From: Pomphorhynchus laevis
Taxonomy: Eukaryota > Acanthocephala > Palaeacanthocephala > Echinorhynchida > Pomphorhynchidae
Length of the DNA stretch: 64,000 nt
NCBI GenBank assembly: GCA_012934845.2
Contig: WNNJ02002384.1
Location: 1-64,000, forward strand
Reading direction: 5' to 3'
The notes below the pieces were generated by a model. The model was not told the origin of the DNA. It did no database searches and saw only the letters and a list, made by a program, of their open reading frames with translations. The stretch's first letter is position 1, and each line of letters starts with the position of its first letter. Positions 33,198 to 44,205 of this stretch are shown here, piece after piece. The translations under genes were made by a program, and so were the position numbers.

Positions 33198-34478
33198 TGA
33201 ACTTGCCTCCTATTCTTAGACAATATTTGTGGTTTTCTACTCATACAAAGTTTTTGAGACGTCTGGCCTACGTATGACTGTTCGCAAACGTTACAATTAA
33301 TCATGTAAACGGTATAATTATTCGAATTGGGCTTTTGTTTAAACAAACCAGCTAAATTAGCATGTCTTTTGTGAAATATGTGCACATCAATTAGAGCTGT
33401 AGTTGCAGCGAGACAAGCGGCATCGATAGTATAAGTAATGCGGGCAAAACGAGTAGAACCTTTTTTGTTGAACTGTGACGCCCAGTCTGCTTCCGTTTCT
33501 TATCAAACGTGAGAGTAAAAGGGCTATTCTAATTGCCCATTCTGAATTTTCACTCGAAACAAGTAAATTAATGACCCTTTGTTGTTCAGAAATTACGTCA
33601 GCGTGTGAATTTACAAATTAGTGTAGGTCGATACTGTAGTGATCTCGCTCCTGACACTTTGTTAATGTTGCTGCCGTACGAAGACCAGTTAGGTAGGAGC
33701 CAACATATGCACGGCCTTCTGTAGAGGGTAGTGCGAATATTTTCGTGATGTTGTTGTACTGCAACATCGAGAAAGCTTATAGAATTTGTGTCATCAGGAG
33801 TAGTAATGCTCCACTGTATGGATCCATCTTTAAAGTTAAAAATTTTGTCCAATAAGGAAAGATCCGGTGGTGACTCTATGACCAAAATACGTCATCAACG
33901 TAAAGCCACCACTTCAAAAGTTCAGATACTCGATCATATATGTCGCTCTCCCAGTGAGTCATGCACATGTTAGATAAAGTTGGCCCTAGTGTTGAGCCCT
34001 ATTGATCTGATTGTATCTAGAATTTTCAAAACTAAATGCATTTTTTGAAGTACACCAGGTTAGTAGTTTAAACCAATGGTTATGAGTGAGTTTGGGATCG
34101 TTAGATTCTATTACTATATCAACAGCATGTTGAATTGCCTTCATTAAGGGAACATTAGTAAAAAGAGACCTCACATCTGCGGTTTCAAAGTGAAAATTTT
34201 CCATTTTGTGAATTGTCGTACTTTCAATGCAAAATCTGGTCCATCCTTGATGTTCTAATCTGTGTTTGTAAGTCTGATTTCTCAGAGAATATAATCTAAT
34301 AATATAGCATAATATAATATACAGAATATAAAGACAATATGAAATTTTTTCTTTATTAGTGCAAGCTTTTAAGACAGTGTCCTTTTCAATGTTCTCATTT
34401 GTCCTTTTTTGTTTTTTTTTTTGAAAAGGACACTGTTGAAAGCTTGCAATAATAAAGAAAAAATTTCATATCATGTAT
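33198..34478 (-). pseudogene. PLE 3, 5' part (RT and GIY-YIG N-terminal half)
   Basis: On the minus strand, 34204-33986 encodes 'FETADVRSLFTNVPLMKAIQHAVD' (the 'T.DV.sLFTNVPL' motif of PLE RTs). 33885-33598 encodes 'IQWSITTPDDTNSISFLDVAVQQHH.NIRTTLYRRP' (late RT). 33385-33200 encodes 'VYMINCNVCEQSYVGQTSQKL', the GIY-YIG opening. The rest of the endonuclease is at 29227-29395, beyond the inserted LINE. A terminal repeat lies at 34338-34478. This is a broken, older element with several frame breaks. Confidence 0.8.
34329..34475. repeat. Inverted PLE terminal sequences, about 48-bp arms
   Basis: TATGAAATTTTTTCTTTATTA...GCAAGCTTTTAAGACAGTGTCC (34329-34380) is mirrored at 34421-34470, where TGAAAAGGACACTGTTGAAAG opens the arm. 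A T-rich 40-base spacer separates them. The arms resemble the terminal repeat at 29036-29065. Confidence 0.7.
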
Positions 34479-34544
34479 ATAAAAGCATCATTAACTAATA
34501 TGATTTTTAAAGTAAATAAACTTATGTATATTTATGGTAACGAA

Positions 34545-35325
34545 TAAAATAGTTTTATTCCTAAAATTACAATATTTCGTTAGCTCCTGCTATCATTGTC
34601 AGAAAAATTAAAAATACTTTATAAAACACAAAAGCACCAAGTTTGCCATTTATACAAAATACTCGAAATTTGTAACAAAGAAAAAACATCAAAGAAAACA
34701 AATTTAAAATGTAACAAAAATATCATTTAAAGGAAAATGTTAATACATAAGTACTGCATAACAAAAACGAAGCACATAAAACGAAACAAATACAAAAATT
34801 TAAAATAATAGATGAAAATTAGTAGAACATAAAACTAAATAAAGGAAATTGTGGAATTGTAACTGAAAAACATTAATAAAACAAGAAAAATGATAAAAAG
34901 AAAAATCAATTTAATTTGAATGAGGATTGCGACGGTGTGATAACATTTAAATTAGAAGAAAGATGGCGAAAACCAACGAAAAATTTATTGAATTGAATAT
35001 TTCGATGCCTAGCTGGCATTATCTTCAGCAATTGAAATTTGCTTGAACAGTTGTAAATTTTCTCAAAATTTACAACTGTTTTATTTTAAATTTATTTTAA
35101 ATTTGAAATATTATTATTATTTGAAAAATTATATTAAATTTGAAAATTTACAATTTTCAAATTTAAAATTTTTGAAAAATATGTAAAAAATAAAAAACAA
35201 ATGATCAGGAATTCGAATCAATAAAACTTAAAATTAAAATAAAGTTACTTGGCTTATTACAAATAAATAATTAAACGAAAACTAATATAATATTTGTAAA
35301 TTGAAATCAGCTTTATTATTGGGCA
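34545..35325. repeat. Repeat family E, copy 2 (empty-site version)
   Basis: TTATTCCTAAAATTACAATATTTCG, AGCTCCTGCTATC and the following body align with 25215-25405 and then directly with 27463-27850, with no PLE in between. A further hammerhead-like half motif, CTGAAGA-TAATGCC-agct-AGGCATC-GAAA, lies on the minus strand near 35006-35035. No coding is present. Confidence 0.7.
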
Positions 35326-35462
35326 TAGTTTCTAAAAGCCTCTAGTAATACTATTTGTTTGCGTTTTTAATTTATAATAGTACGCTCCTTATTGAATTAC
35401 CAATTTTAGAATTGAAGACTTCATTCAATCTCGATAATACCAGTCAAGTAGCTTTGTATTGA

Positions 35463-36540
35463 CGAACTGATTCCGATTCTATCTCGAATTCCAAGACCAC
35501 CTTGGTTTGCTGGCAGCCAACATATTAAGTTACTATCAATATCTCCAAACAGTGAATTTGTGAATTTTGTATCAATAATGTTCTTTAAGTTCATAAAACA
35601 TTAAACATTGTACTTAGCAGTTTAGCAAAGATTGTTTAATTTTGACTGAACTGCGATAGAGTACGCGATGAATTTTGAATGCGCGTCAATATTTGCTGAA
35701 TCCAGTATGTCCTCAGTGAGCTTTGTCCACGATATTTTTTTGAAATGTTCCACTATGAAATACTTCGTGCCAATAGTTGCATCTAATAATGTTACACCTT
35801 CCTCAGTTGGCATCAAAACTATCCATTTATGCACAAACTCTGCTTTGCGTATGTTTAAGCAGTTTTGATTTAAAGCTGATATACATGTATATTGTTTACT
35901 GATTATTGAGAAAATATACACCAGCTGGATCTTCAATTTTTCAGAGGACACTATATTACCTACTTGGCCAACTAACAGTGCCTTTTAACCCATAAGTGAT
36001 GGTAAGAGTACACCTAAATACGTAGTTTATCTTGTTTATATTTCCTAGCATTAAATGTCTGTTTGTTAGATTAAAAGCGTTGAAGATAGTTTTGCTAATT
36101 ACACGACGAAATATCTCAATCACGACGACTGTTTTGACGCCTGGATGCTTATTTAGTTCTACAATTCTAATGTTAGCATATCCTTTCAAAGATTCAGACG
36201 ACAATGATTCCGACGTCCACGATTGAGTCTGCAATTCAGTCTGAGAGTTCCACAAAATGTGCTCCATACGCTGTTAGCATTTGTCCGAAAGCTATCACTG
36301 TAATACCAAAGGGGCAGCACTATCATACGTCTTAAGTGAAGGATTGGTTATTGTTTGCCCATCTATGCCGTTATATATTGGAAAATGATGAGTTTTACAA
36401 CCACTCACTGGTGCATTTAACATTCTGTCTCGAATGCCAAGACCACCTTGGTTTCTTGACAGCCAACCTATTAAGTCACTATCATTATTTTCTTCAAACA
36501 GTGAATTTATGAATTTTGCACCAATCTTTAAGTTCATAAA
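35463..36540 (-). pseudogene. REL-type LINE relic (pre-endonuclease region), with a 190-bp internal repeat
   Basis: On the minus strand, 36537-36295 reads 'KIGAKFINSLFEE..DSDLIGWLSRNQGGLGIRDRMLNAPVSGCKTHHF', the '.LP.R.GGLGI....A..S...T' segment that lies between RT and zinc knuckle in REL-bearing LINEs. 35950-35630 gives 'IDAHSKFIAYSIAVQSKLN', which leads into the same segment at 35540-35470 ('LICWLPANQGGLGIRDR'). Thus 35463-35655 and 36416-36600 are diverged copies of one piece, about 950 bases apart. Several breaks are present. Confidence 0.5.
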
Positions 36541-36600
36541 GCATTAAGCATTGCATTTAGCAGCTCTGTAAATATGGTTCAATTTTGACTGAACTGCAAT

Positions 36601-36904
36601 ATATAGAAATAGTTAAATTAGAAAAGATCATGAGGCGGATAAAACACAGCCAAGATTTCAGATATAAATTTTCATTCAAATATAACACTAAAACAGCACA
36701 ATAATTTGCCCAGCTATGTGTTGTCGAGAGATCTAATTGCGTCAAATGTCTTTCCGGCTCGCATCATACATGAAAATTACTTTTGTCTGTACGACATCTT
36801 AGATTTTTAGCCTTTCGCTTAATTATGCGGTAAGATACTCGTTTTATCGAAAAGTTCATAATTTAATCCCATAGTCAAGACATATACTCTACGTTATATA
36901 ATAA
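36601..36904. other. Unassigned spacer
   Basis: No feature I can support between the REL-LINE relic and the 3' end of B2. Confidence 0.4.
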
Positions 36905-36929
36905 TATAAATTTATTTAATGTGGCAAAT

Positions 36930-36946
36930 GCGTACAAGCTGTACGC
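36930..36946 (-). other. 3'-UTR stem-loop of B2
   Basis: A GCGTAC/GTACGC stem with a five-base loop replaces GCGTGC/GCACGC of A1. Both sides of one pair differ (G-C to A-T), which supports a conserved RNA hairpin. ATTTGCCAC follows on the minus strand, as in A1. Confidence 0.7.
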
Positions 36947-37614
36947 TTACAAGTCCACAAACAAAAATGAAAAGTCAAGCAGATAAATTGTTAAAATGGG
37001 ATCGGATTTGTCGTTTGAAGCACTGCAGGGAAGTTGATTGGCGTATATGAATGGGCAGATGATTCCACGATAGAGGAGCAGCCACCAGGAAGGAGCGGAG
37101 GCCAAAGGAGGTAGAGTAGTTTGGGACATGTAAAAGAAGGGAATTACAGGAACGCAATGAACAGTAAACAGGACGAGAATTATCAAGAAAAGGAAGGTTG
37201 AGAAATGAAGGGGTATGAAAAGTTACAAGGCGGAAAGCAACGATAAGACGAATTTGAACACGACAGTAAATTGTAGGCAAATCAAAAAAGCAAGATGGTA
37301 GGATGTATGATCAAAACGACGAAGACGGAGGAGAATTCGGACGGCTGCGCTGACAATGCGTTGTAGGGGAAGAAGAGTAGATTTAGGTGAGTTGGAAAAT
37401 AGACTAATACAATAATCGAGTCTAGAAAAAAGGAGAGAAGATATGAGAGTCATACAAGAAAGGAAATCGATCTATCTACGAACTTGACGAAGGTTGCGGA
37501 GTTTCAAGGTAGATAAGCGTACTTTATCTCTAACGAAAGGTTTAAGTATAAGTCGGTTGTCAAATTGGAAGCCTAGGAAAACAAGATTATCAATGATAGG
37601 AAGAGTTATAGAAT

Positions 37615-38855
37615 TTAATCAACGGAGGGATGTTCGAAGTTGAAAAAAGAGACAATACAGTCGGAAGCAGAAACACTAAGATCGTGAATACGATAAACAA
37701 GTGCATGAGCATAGATGAGAATGCAATCAGCATATCGCATGACATGGAAGTTAAATTTATGAGAAATCGAAGACAAATCACCGAGAAGAAGAGAGAAAAG
37801 CATATGGCCTAATTCGGAGCCTTGTGGAACACCGGACAGAATGAACGAAGGTTGGGAGAGAGAATAGTTAGAATAGACGCGAAATGTACGGTTTGATAGA
37901 TATGAAGAAAACCATGATACAGTGGGTAAAGAGAAGCCATAATCATGACGAAGGCGATGGAGAAGAATCGAGTGATCGACGATGTCAAAAGCAGACGATA
38001 GACCAAGAGAAACTATGACACTGCATAATTTATAATCGCGCGATATGAGTAAGTCGTTATAAACTTTAAGACATGCAATTTCGGTATAGTAATTAGAGCG
38101 AAAAGCGGCTTGGAAGGGAGGAAATAAGTTAGAGGAAAAGATATATGTATTAACTTGCTTAAGAACGAGACGCTCAAGGAGTTTAGAGAGGGTTGGGAGA
38201 AGTGAGATTGGACGGTACGAAGATTGTAGTGAGGAGTCGAGAGATTGTTTTTTGATGAGAGGACGAACAGGTGCGCATTTCCAGATGGAAGGAAATGTAT
38301 GACTACCGATAGACGAGTTGAACAATGTGGTTAGGAAGGGTAAGATAGAGGAGCAGATATTTTTAAGCAAGTGAGTGGGAATTGGGTCAGAAGGAGAGGT
38401 TTTATTAGGTAATGACAGCAGAACCGAAGAAACTTCATCAGACGAAACGGGAAGAAGTGGAATAGTTCTGGGAGGGAAGTATTTAAAGAGAAGAGTGGGT
38501 ACAAGGGAGCTACGGGTAGTAGTGAAAGTAAATTAGATAGCTTAGTCTGTAGATAGGAAGAAAATTCATCAGAATTTATATTACAAGAAGTAGATGATCG
38601 TGAAAGAATTGAGTTTAAGATTTTCCAATGTGATTTAGAGTTGGAAGATGACTCGAGTTGATTTCGCCAAAATATAGTACGTTTAGTACTTATAAGAATA
38701 AGATGTGAATGGCGTAGAGAAAAGGAGGAATCACGGAGATTTGGAGGGAGTGAGTTGGGAGAACGTTTAAGAAAGCGTTTATATATACGAAAAGAGTGAC
38801 GGAGTCGACGCTTAGAAAGACTACAGTCAGAATCGAACCAGGGAGCATGGCGCAA
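37615..38855 (-). pseudogene. B2 ORF2, linker and RT
   Basis: The linker 'APWFDSDCSLSKRRLRHSFRIYKRFLKRSP' (38855) is followed by the RT open stretch 38370-37615: 'PVRPLIKKQSLDSSLQSSYRPISLL', 'FQAAFRSNY', 'VIVSLGLSSAFDIVDHS', 'FILSGVPQGSELGHMLF' and 'VMRYADCILIYAH'. The first aspartate of motif A (LDLSSAFD in the A copies) is Gly, and motif C is YADC instead of YADD. Both changes should abolish or cripple polymerase activity. The same motif C occurs in B1 (near 11745) and B3 (58650), and the same motif A in B1. Frame changes near 38350 and 37640 break the frame as well. Confidence 0.85.
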
Positions 38856-39020
38856 GCGCTGGGAACGTCGAAGTCGACTAGGCAGAAGGTTATTGAGGAT
38901 CGACGTAAGTTCAGAATCAAACAGAATGCAGAGATCATCGGGAGAGATATAGTTAAGATGAAGTTAAAAGAGTGAAGAATTGAGTAAGGCTGTGCAGAGA
39001 ATAGGGATATCGAGAAGCTT

Positions 39021-39797
39021 TCAGGTTCGACTTGGTGTTGATAATGGTAAAGGCGGAGAAGGAAGATGGGGACGAGTAAGAGTGACAAGAAAATGATCGG
39101 ACAAACCAGGATCAGTAATTGACAAGGAGGTATAGTCATTGAAGCAGTTAAAAACAGCAATAATGTCGAGAGCACCGCCGAGAATATGAGTTGGGCTTGT
39201 TGAAAGTAATTTATAGTTAAAATCAGAAAAAAGATTAGTTAAAGTGATAGAGTCAGAGTCAGACGGGCGATCAAGACGAATGTTAAAGTCACCGAGAACA
39301 AAAGAAGGAGTGTAAGACAATGAACAGTGAGACATTAGATCTGGAAGTTCGTTAAAGAAGATACGTGATGGGGCAACTGAACCTGGACGGTATACAATCA
39401 CAAGTTCCAGAGGGAAAGGCGTTGATAATCTGCATATGAGTAATTCGAACGAAGTGTAACGGATGTTAACGTTGATTTTACGTAAAGACATTGGGTGACG
39501 AGCAATGGCAACAATACCGCCATGGTTAGAAGCAGTAGATGTATGAGATGCAATTTGACGAGCTGATTCAACTAGAGAACAACCAGAGCGACATAGACGA
39601 CGAATAGCAAGATCGTCGGAGTCAGAGTGCCAGGATTCAGTAATGCAGAGAATATCGATAGATAATTGATAGAAGATATCGAGAAGCATATCAGCTTTAT
39701 GAAGAATAGAGCGAGTGTTAAATAGACTTAGACGAAAAGTATGCTTAGGAGCGAGATCGACTAGCGAAGAAGACAAGGGGGAGAGATGGGACGCCAT
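39021..39797 (-). CDS. B2 ORF2, APE-type endonuclease domain (open)
   Basis: This 258-residue open piece starts at the true ORF2 ATG (39797), which overlaps the ORF1 stop by 37 nt. It shows 'FRLSLFNTRSILHKADML', 'DILCITESWHSDSDD' (catalytic E), 'GGIVAIARH', 'LVIVYRPGS', 'VLGDFNIRLDRPSDSD', 'ALDIIAV' and 'DPGLSDHFLVT' (SDH). All signature residues of APE-type LINE endonucleases are visible. It would nick the target DNA. The frame breaks just after the domain, so no full ORF2 is made. Confidence 0.75.
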   Translation of the reverse strand: MASHLSPLSSSLVDLAPKHTFRLSLFNTRSILHKADMLLDIFYQLSIDILCITESWHSDSDDLAIRRLCRSGCSLVESARQIASHTSTASNHGGIVAIARHPMSLRKINVNIRYTSFELLICRLSTPFPLELVIVYRPGSVAPSRIFFNELPDLMSHCSLSYTPSFVLGDFNIRLDRPSDSDSITLTNLFSDFNYKLLSTSPTHILGGALDIIAVFNCFNDYTSLSITDPGLSDHFLVTLTRPHLPSPPLPLSTPSRT

Positions 39798-41083
39798 CGA
39801 ATTTTTGGCCTTGTGTGTACAACGTGAAAATTTCCGTTGATTTGACGTATAGATAAGGATGACTCGCCGTTTGTTTCACGTCGATGTTTCTCAATGCGAG
39901 CTAAATTGAGCTGGGCAATATCAGAAGGGTTGCGGTCAGTAAAGATACGGCAAGTAGATAGAGTGGTAAGAAGTTTAAAACGTTGTAAGAGTACCGAAGA
40001 GGCATGTGAACTATGTCGGAAAACGATTTTTTAGAGTGGAGGACTCTGATGATTGGATTTAGTGGATTTGTTTAAACGAATAAAGGATACAGGATCGATA
40101 TTATTGAAGAGGGATGGGTTATCATCAGGAAGAATGGTTGCTAGGATAGATCTGAAAGCAGATACATCGTCATCGAGGCGAGATTGTGGAGAAGCAGATT
40201 CGGAAAGCTTTAGGTATGATATGATTATACAGCGATCGCGCGAAGGAAAACGATTTCGTGGAAGTGGTGGACGGACAGAGCTGGTAGGAGTCGAGGCAGA
40301 TGAGCAGATAGAAGTGGAAATGACAGGGGTGCTTGATAGAGATTAATATTGGTTGGAGCAAGTTTGACAGGAGCGGGGTGTTGAATCGGTTGATCAGAGA
40401 TGTGACTGGATATGATTTTAAATGAAGGATGTAAATTATTTGGAAGTGTTACGTGGGAAGTAGAGTAAGGAGAATTAAAATAGTTTAGGGCCTGAGTGAC
40501 ATGAATGGAGTGTTGAATCAGTTGATCGGAAATGTTACTGGAAATGATTTTGATGGAAGGGTGTAAATTATTAAGAGGTGATACAGGGGAGGTCGAGTAA
40601 GGAGTACGTGAGGAGAATAAAGAAGTTTGAGATTTGTTTAGATTGAGGGAGGAATAGGAAAGAGGAGGTACGAGATGAAAAGCTTTACCGTTAGCATTGT
40701 TAGAATGAGAAAGATTAATGGAAGTTTGGTACGTAGTTGAACGAGGAGTGTGTGAGAGAGTAGGTTTAATAATAGGATTATATGATGCGAAGTCAGGTGT
40801 TGATGCGAGGGAAACATCTAAAACAGCATTGGTTTGAGTGATCGTGTGTGATACAGGAGTAGATGAGCAGGATAACTGTAGTAGTCGTAATGATGTACAA
40901 AAACCGCATGTAAACTGTTAACGTTTATACACCGAGTGGTCGGATATTTTAACACGAACAAGTGTCCATACATCGCAATCTTTGTAATCGCATCCAACTT
41001 CAAAGCTGGTATAACCATCATTGTATTCCGATGTGGAAGATTCTTTATCAGGAACAGGGATCTGAGATCGCGCTTTTTTAGGC
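39761..41083 (-). pseudogene. B2 ORF1 (zinc-finger protein)
   Basis: The start is MPKKARSQIPVPDKESS. Residues about 30-40 read 'GCDYKDCDVWTLVRV', and after one in-frame stop 'FTCGFC', the same Cys/Trp zinc cluster as in A1 and A2. The linker is rich in Ser/Thr. The C-terminus has 'NGESSLSIRQINGNFHVV' and ends KIRWRPISPPCLLR at 39761, closely matching KIRWRSISPMCLLH of the A copies. Multiple frame changes make it a pseudogene. Confidence 0.7.
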
Positions 41084-41150
41084 ATGACCTTTTATCGATA
41101 GATTGAGCTCAATCCGCGAGCGTAGCGAGCGGAACTGACAGGAATAATTC

Positions 41151-41400
41151 TAATTAGCTAGAACACTTATAAATTTTCTTTATATAGTATTTCTAATAAC
41201 AGTTATTATTCTCAATGGTAACATTCTTGATATTAGCTGACACATTACTAACACTTTCTCAAGAGCTATTGGTTCACGAGAGCTGGGATGAGTAACATCA
41301 TTAAAATTTTCTGCTAAGAGTGCAATAAATTGACTACTATTTCCACAAGTTAAAAGAATCATGTGATTTGGAAACAAAATCATTACAAATCAATTGCAAC
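41151..41400 (-). pseudogene. Possible REL-type LINE N-terminal scrap
   Basis: The minus-strand stretch reads 'NHMILLTCGNSSQFIALLAENFNDVTHP', resembling 'SLPQCDDSMEFINILAELFD' from the ORF at 10002. B2 abuts it. The resemblance is weak. Confidence 0.25.
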
Positions 41401-42200
41401 TGAGTCCTTCGCCGCGCAACTTGAAAATTATGAATAGTCAAAAAATTGGATAAATTATACCGATAACTAATTCATTAGTTGGTAGCAAAATGCTATCTCA
41501 GAATTGACAAATATTATGATTTTTAGAAGCATACAACTAGAATTGACAGATATATTGTTGAGTACTGTATTTTCTCGATCCATTCGTTCACGACCAAACC
41601 CAATCTTGTAATCTCATACTTCGCGACCTTCGCCTTTGTTTCCTAATATTGACTATTGCCTTTGTCATTTTGATTTATTCCTCTCCTGCGCCTTGTGAAT
41701 CCCACCGTGAGTATCCTTTTTCACTCTCGCCTCTCAAACACATTAACATATGGACATTGATCATCCTTTTGTTTTTCTTTGTGTTTGAATTCTTTGTTGT
41801 TGTAAAACTGTAAATTTGTAATTCAGTGGACTTGTAAGTTGACGTCTATCTACAATATCCACTTTACTAAATATCTACTATATTCTCGTAATTTGGAGGC
41901 ACCGTGTGATTTGAAAACCAGCTCATTGCATTATCATACATGTCATCGATCAACTTCACATAATTAATTAATCTTGATGCGGCGATCACATAGATAGAGT
42001 CGGTAGTATCGACAGAGAGTCGTCAGTGACTAATGCCTTTGATATTCATTTTGTGAATTTCCATAGCCATGCTGTCCATGTTTTCAAGTAATACTTTTTC
42101 AGTTAGCATCATGAATTTTGACAATTAATTGTTCTACAGTTGACACCAGTCTTTATTTTGAATACATCAGCATTATTTGCATCGATCAGGCTTCCCATTA
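41401..42200. other. Unassigned, possibly LINE-derived
   Basis: No convincing ORF. The text around 41700-41850 (CTTTTTCACTCTCGCCTC..., GTTGTTGTAAAACTG) resembles LINE 3' UTR composition, but I cannot assign it. Confidence 0.3.
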
Positions 42201-42266
42201 TATGCACAACACGGTATACTGTTCGTTTGTTTCCCTTTCTTGTGGTACACCGTGCGAGATGGAAGA

Positions 42267-42274
42267 ATATAGAG
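42267..42274. repeat. 8-bp TSD, left of hAT element
   Basis: ATATAGAG at 42267-42274 is repeated exactly at 45539-45546. Eight bases is the diagnostic TSD length of hAT transposons. Confidence 0.9.
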
Positions 42275-42438
42275 CAGTGTTCCTCAAACTTTTTTTGTCA
42301 GCCGCCCCCTTTGAAAAAAAAACAATATTTATTATGGACCCCCTGATATAAAAAATATATTAATAAAAATTCTGATTTACTTATAGTTTATTTTAAGCAC
42401 GATCTCCATATATTTAAATAATAGTTTGCGTTAAGTGT

Positions 42439-44205
42439 TTAATGAGACGGATGTATCTGGTGCGAGTCTACCAGGGTTTTGATTTTCGGTTCTATATTAG
42501 TTAATAGAAGTCTTAGATTGCCTCTCTGAACTATTTGAAGACGATTTCTTTTCTTTGACAAAAGATTTGTAACTGCGCTAAATCCTCTTTCGACCAGATA
42601 TGACGTTGGGAAGGCAATCAAAAACTTCTGAACGATTGCCCATGTTTCAGGATAACTTTGTTGAATTTTATTTTGCAACCAAAATTGTTGATAGCCGCTT
42701 TTGAATTTGAATTTCAATTCATAATCATTACTCAATTCCAATAATTCTTCTTGCAATCTTGCTGATCCTTCTGTAGGAATGTTCGAAAAAGGATCTAGAA
42801 TCCAATCAGGTATGTTCATTGTAAAAATATCGACAAATCTTTGATTAAAATCATAATATAGCGTATCAAGATGGCTGCAGTAAGCAAGAATATCATCTTC
42901 TGAAGGCTTTGCTAATTCAAGATTTGGGAATTGTGTAAATATGCCTCTTCCTAAATTCTGTTTGTATAATAATATTTTATTTACAAATCCTGCTAGAACA
43001 GATTTTGCCTTTATTAAGTTTAGATCATTGCTCTGTAGTTTTAGATTCATTTCATTAAATAAATTAAATAAATCAGTCAAATATGCTATATCAACTATTG
43101 ATTCGTTTAACTTTAGGTGTATTGGATCATCTCTTTCGATAAAAAATGCAATGACAGAGCTATATAGATTCAAAACTCTATTCAAACAACAACCTTTTGA
43201 TAACCATCTAACTTCGGTGTGGTGCAATAAGGAATTGAATTCTTCGTCGTTTTCGACACAAAGCTGCTTGAATAATCTTGAACTAAGTGAGCTGCTCTTA
43301 ATCTTGTTTATAGCTTGAATAACATAACACAGAGTTTGATGTAAACGGACACTTAAGTTTTTTGCAACAAGATGTTGTATGTGGATTACACAGTGTATGG
43401 CTATTATATTTGGTACGTAATTTTTTAAATGGGCGACCAATCCTCGATGACGCCTTATCATTGCTGGAGCCCCGTCGGTGGCGATTGTTAGAATATTATT
43501 TAACGGTATCTCTTTTTTATCAAGAAACTCCTTCAGAACATCGAATAAAGACTCACCTTTGGTATCTGTTTTTAAAGTTTCCGCAAACAATAATTCCTGA
43601 CATATCCTACCATCCTTTATAAATCGAACATAGGCTAATAGCAAAGCTTCATTTCCGGGCAGTGTAGACTCATCTAATTGAAGGGAAAAGGAAGCCGTTC
43701 TTAGGTACTCACATAATGTATATTCTACATCCTGTGCCATTTCATCTATTCTTCTTTGAACAGTGTTGTTGCTTAAAGAGATTCTATTTATAATAGATGA
43801 AGACTCCTTGTGTAATAACGTGCTTATAACCTCTCTAATTACTGGTATAAGTAGTACTTCTCTAATACTATGAGACATTCCTGCTTTAGCTATCAACAAA
43901 GAGATATTATAAGATGCCAAAAGTCCATCATTGTTCTGTTTTGAACCAGATAAAAAAAGATCTTCTAATTTTGGTTGTTTTTCAAACCTTTTCTTAAGTC
44001 TTTGGAAATATTCTAATTCTTTATCTTTATCCTCACTATGAATGTTATTCAGATGTTCCAACAGCCTTGATGGTTTCATGGCGCTATTTGACAATTCCCT
44101 TCCACAAAGCAAACAAAAAGGCTTCTTCTCGTTTATTGGAGAAACTATAAACCCAAATTTCAAGTATTCCATGCTATAGTGCCTTCTTTTTTGTCGCTCT
44201 CCCAT
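42439..44205 (-). CDS. hAT transposase, ZBED5/SCAND3-like (588 aa)
   Basis: Residues about 10-60 hold a BED-type zinc finger (CLLC ... HLNNIH). The RNase H-like core has 'FSLQLDEST' (first catalytic Asp), 'TIATDGAPAMIRRHRG' (second Asp region) and 'HCVIHIQHLVAKNL' (Cys-His pair). The helical insertion domain follows. The C-terminal dimerisation region has 'FLIAFPTSYLVERGFSAVTNLLSKKRNRL', the hAT signature with the conserved Glu and Phe-Ser. The length is typical. The frame is uninterrupted, so the element could be active, or could be a domesticated ZBED-like gene; the clean TIRs and TSD favour a transposon. The protein would cut and paste the element by binding its ends. Confidence 0.92.
   Translation of the reverse strand: MGERQKRRHYSMEYLKFGFIVSPINEKKPFCLLCGRELSNSAMKPSRLLEHLNNIHSEDKDKELEYFQRLKKRFEKQPKLEDLFLSGSKQNNDGLLASYNISLLIAKAGMSHSIREVLLIPVIREVISTLLHKESSSIINRISLSNNTVQRRIDEMAQDVEYTLCEYLRTASFSLQLDESTLPGNEALLLAYVRFIKDGRICQELLFAETLKTDTKGESLFDVLKEFLDKKEIPLNNILTIATDGAPAMIRRHRGLVAHLKNYVPNIIAIHCVIHIQHLVAKNLSVRLHQTLCYVIQAINKIKSSSLSSRLFKQLCVENDEEFNSLLHHTEVRWLSKGCCLNRVLNLYSSVIAFFIERDDPIHLKLNESIVDIAYLTDLFNLFNEMNLKLQSNDLNLIKAKSVLAGFVNKILLYKQNLGRGIFTQFPNLELAKPSEDDILAYCSHLDTLYYDFNQRFVDIFTMNIPDWILDPFSNIPTEGSARLQEELLELSNDYELKFKFKSGYQQFWLQNKIQQSYPETWAIVQKFLIAFPTSYLVERGFSAVTNLLSKKRNRLQIVQRGNLRLLLTNIEPKIKTLVDSHQIHPSH

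Larger units (their letters stand above)
36905..41150 (-). mobile_element. L2-like LINE, copy B2, near full length
   Basis: Reading on the minus strand, a leader with GTTCCGCTCGCTACGCTCGC (about 41110-41135) precedes ORF1 (ATG at about 41083, MPKKARSQIPVPD). ORF2 starts at 39797, and the 3' UTR ends with GCGTAC-agctt-GTACGC (36930-36946), ATTTGCCAC and TTAAATAAAT. The endonuclease frame is open; the RT is broken by frame changes and lacks the motif A Asp and the second motif C Asp. It is almost identical to B1 and B3 over the RT, but its flanks differ from theirs, so it is an independent insertion. Confidence 0.85.

Noticed and set aside
42941-43622. Plus-strand frames across the hAT transposase
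   Set aside because: Antisense shadows of an intact transposase with full domain support on the minus strand.
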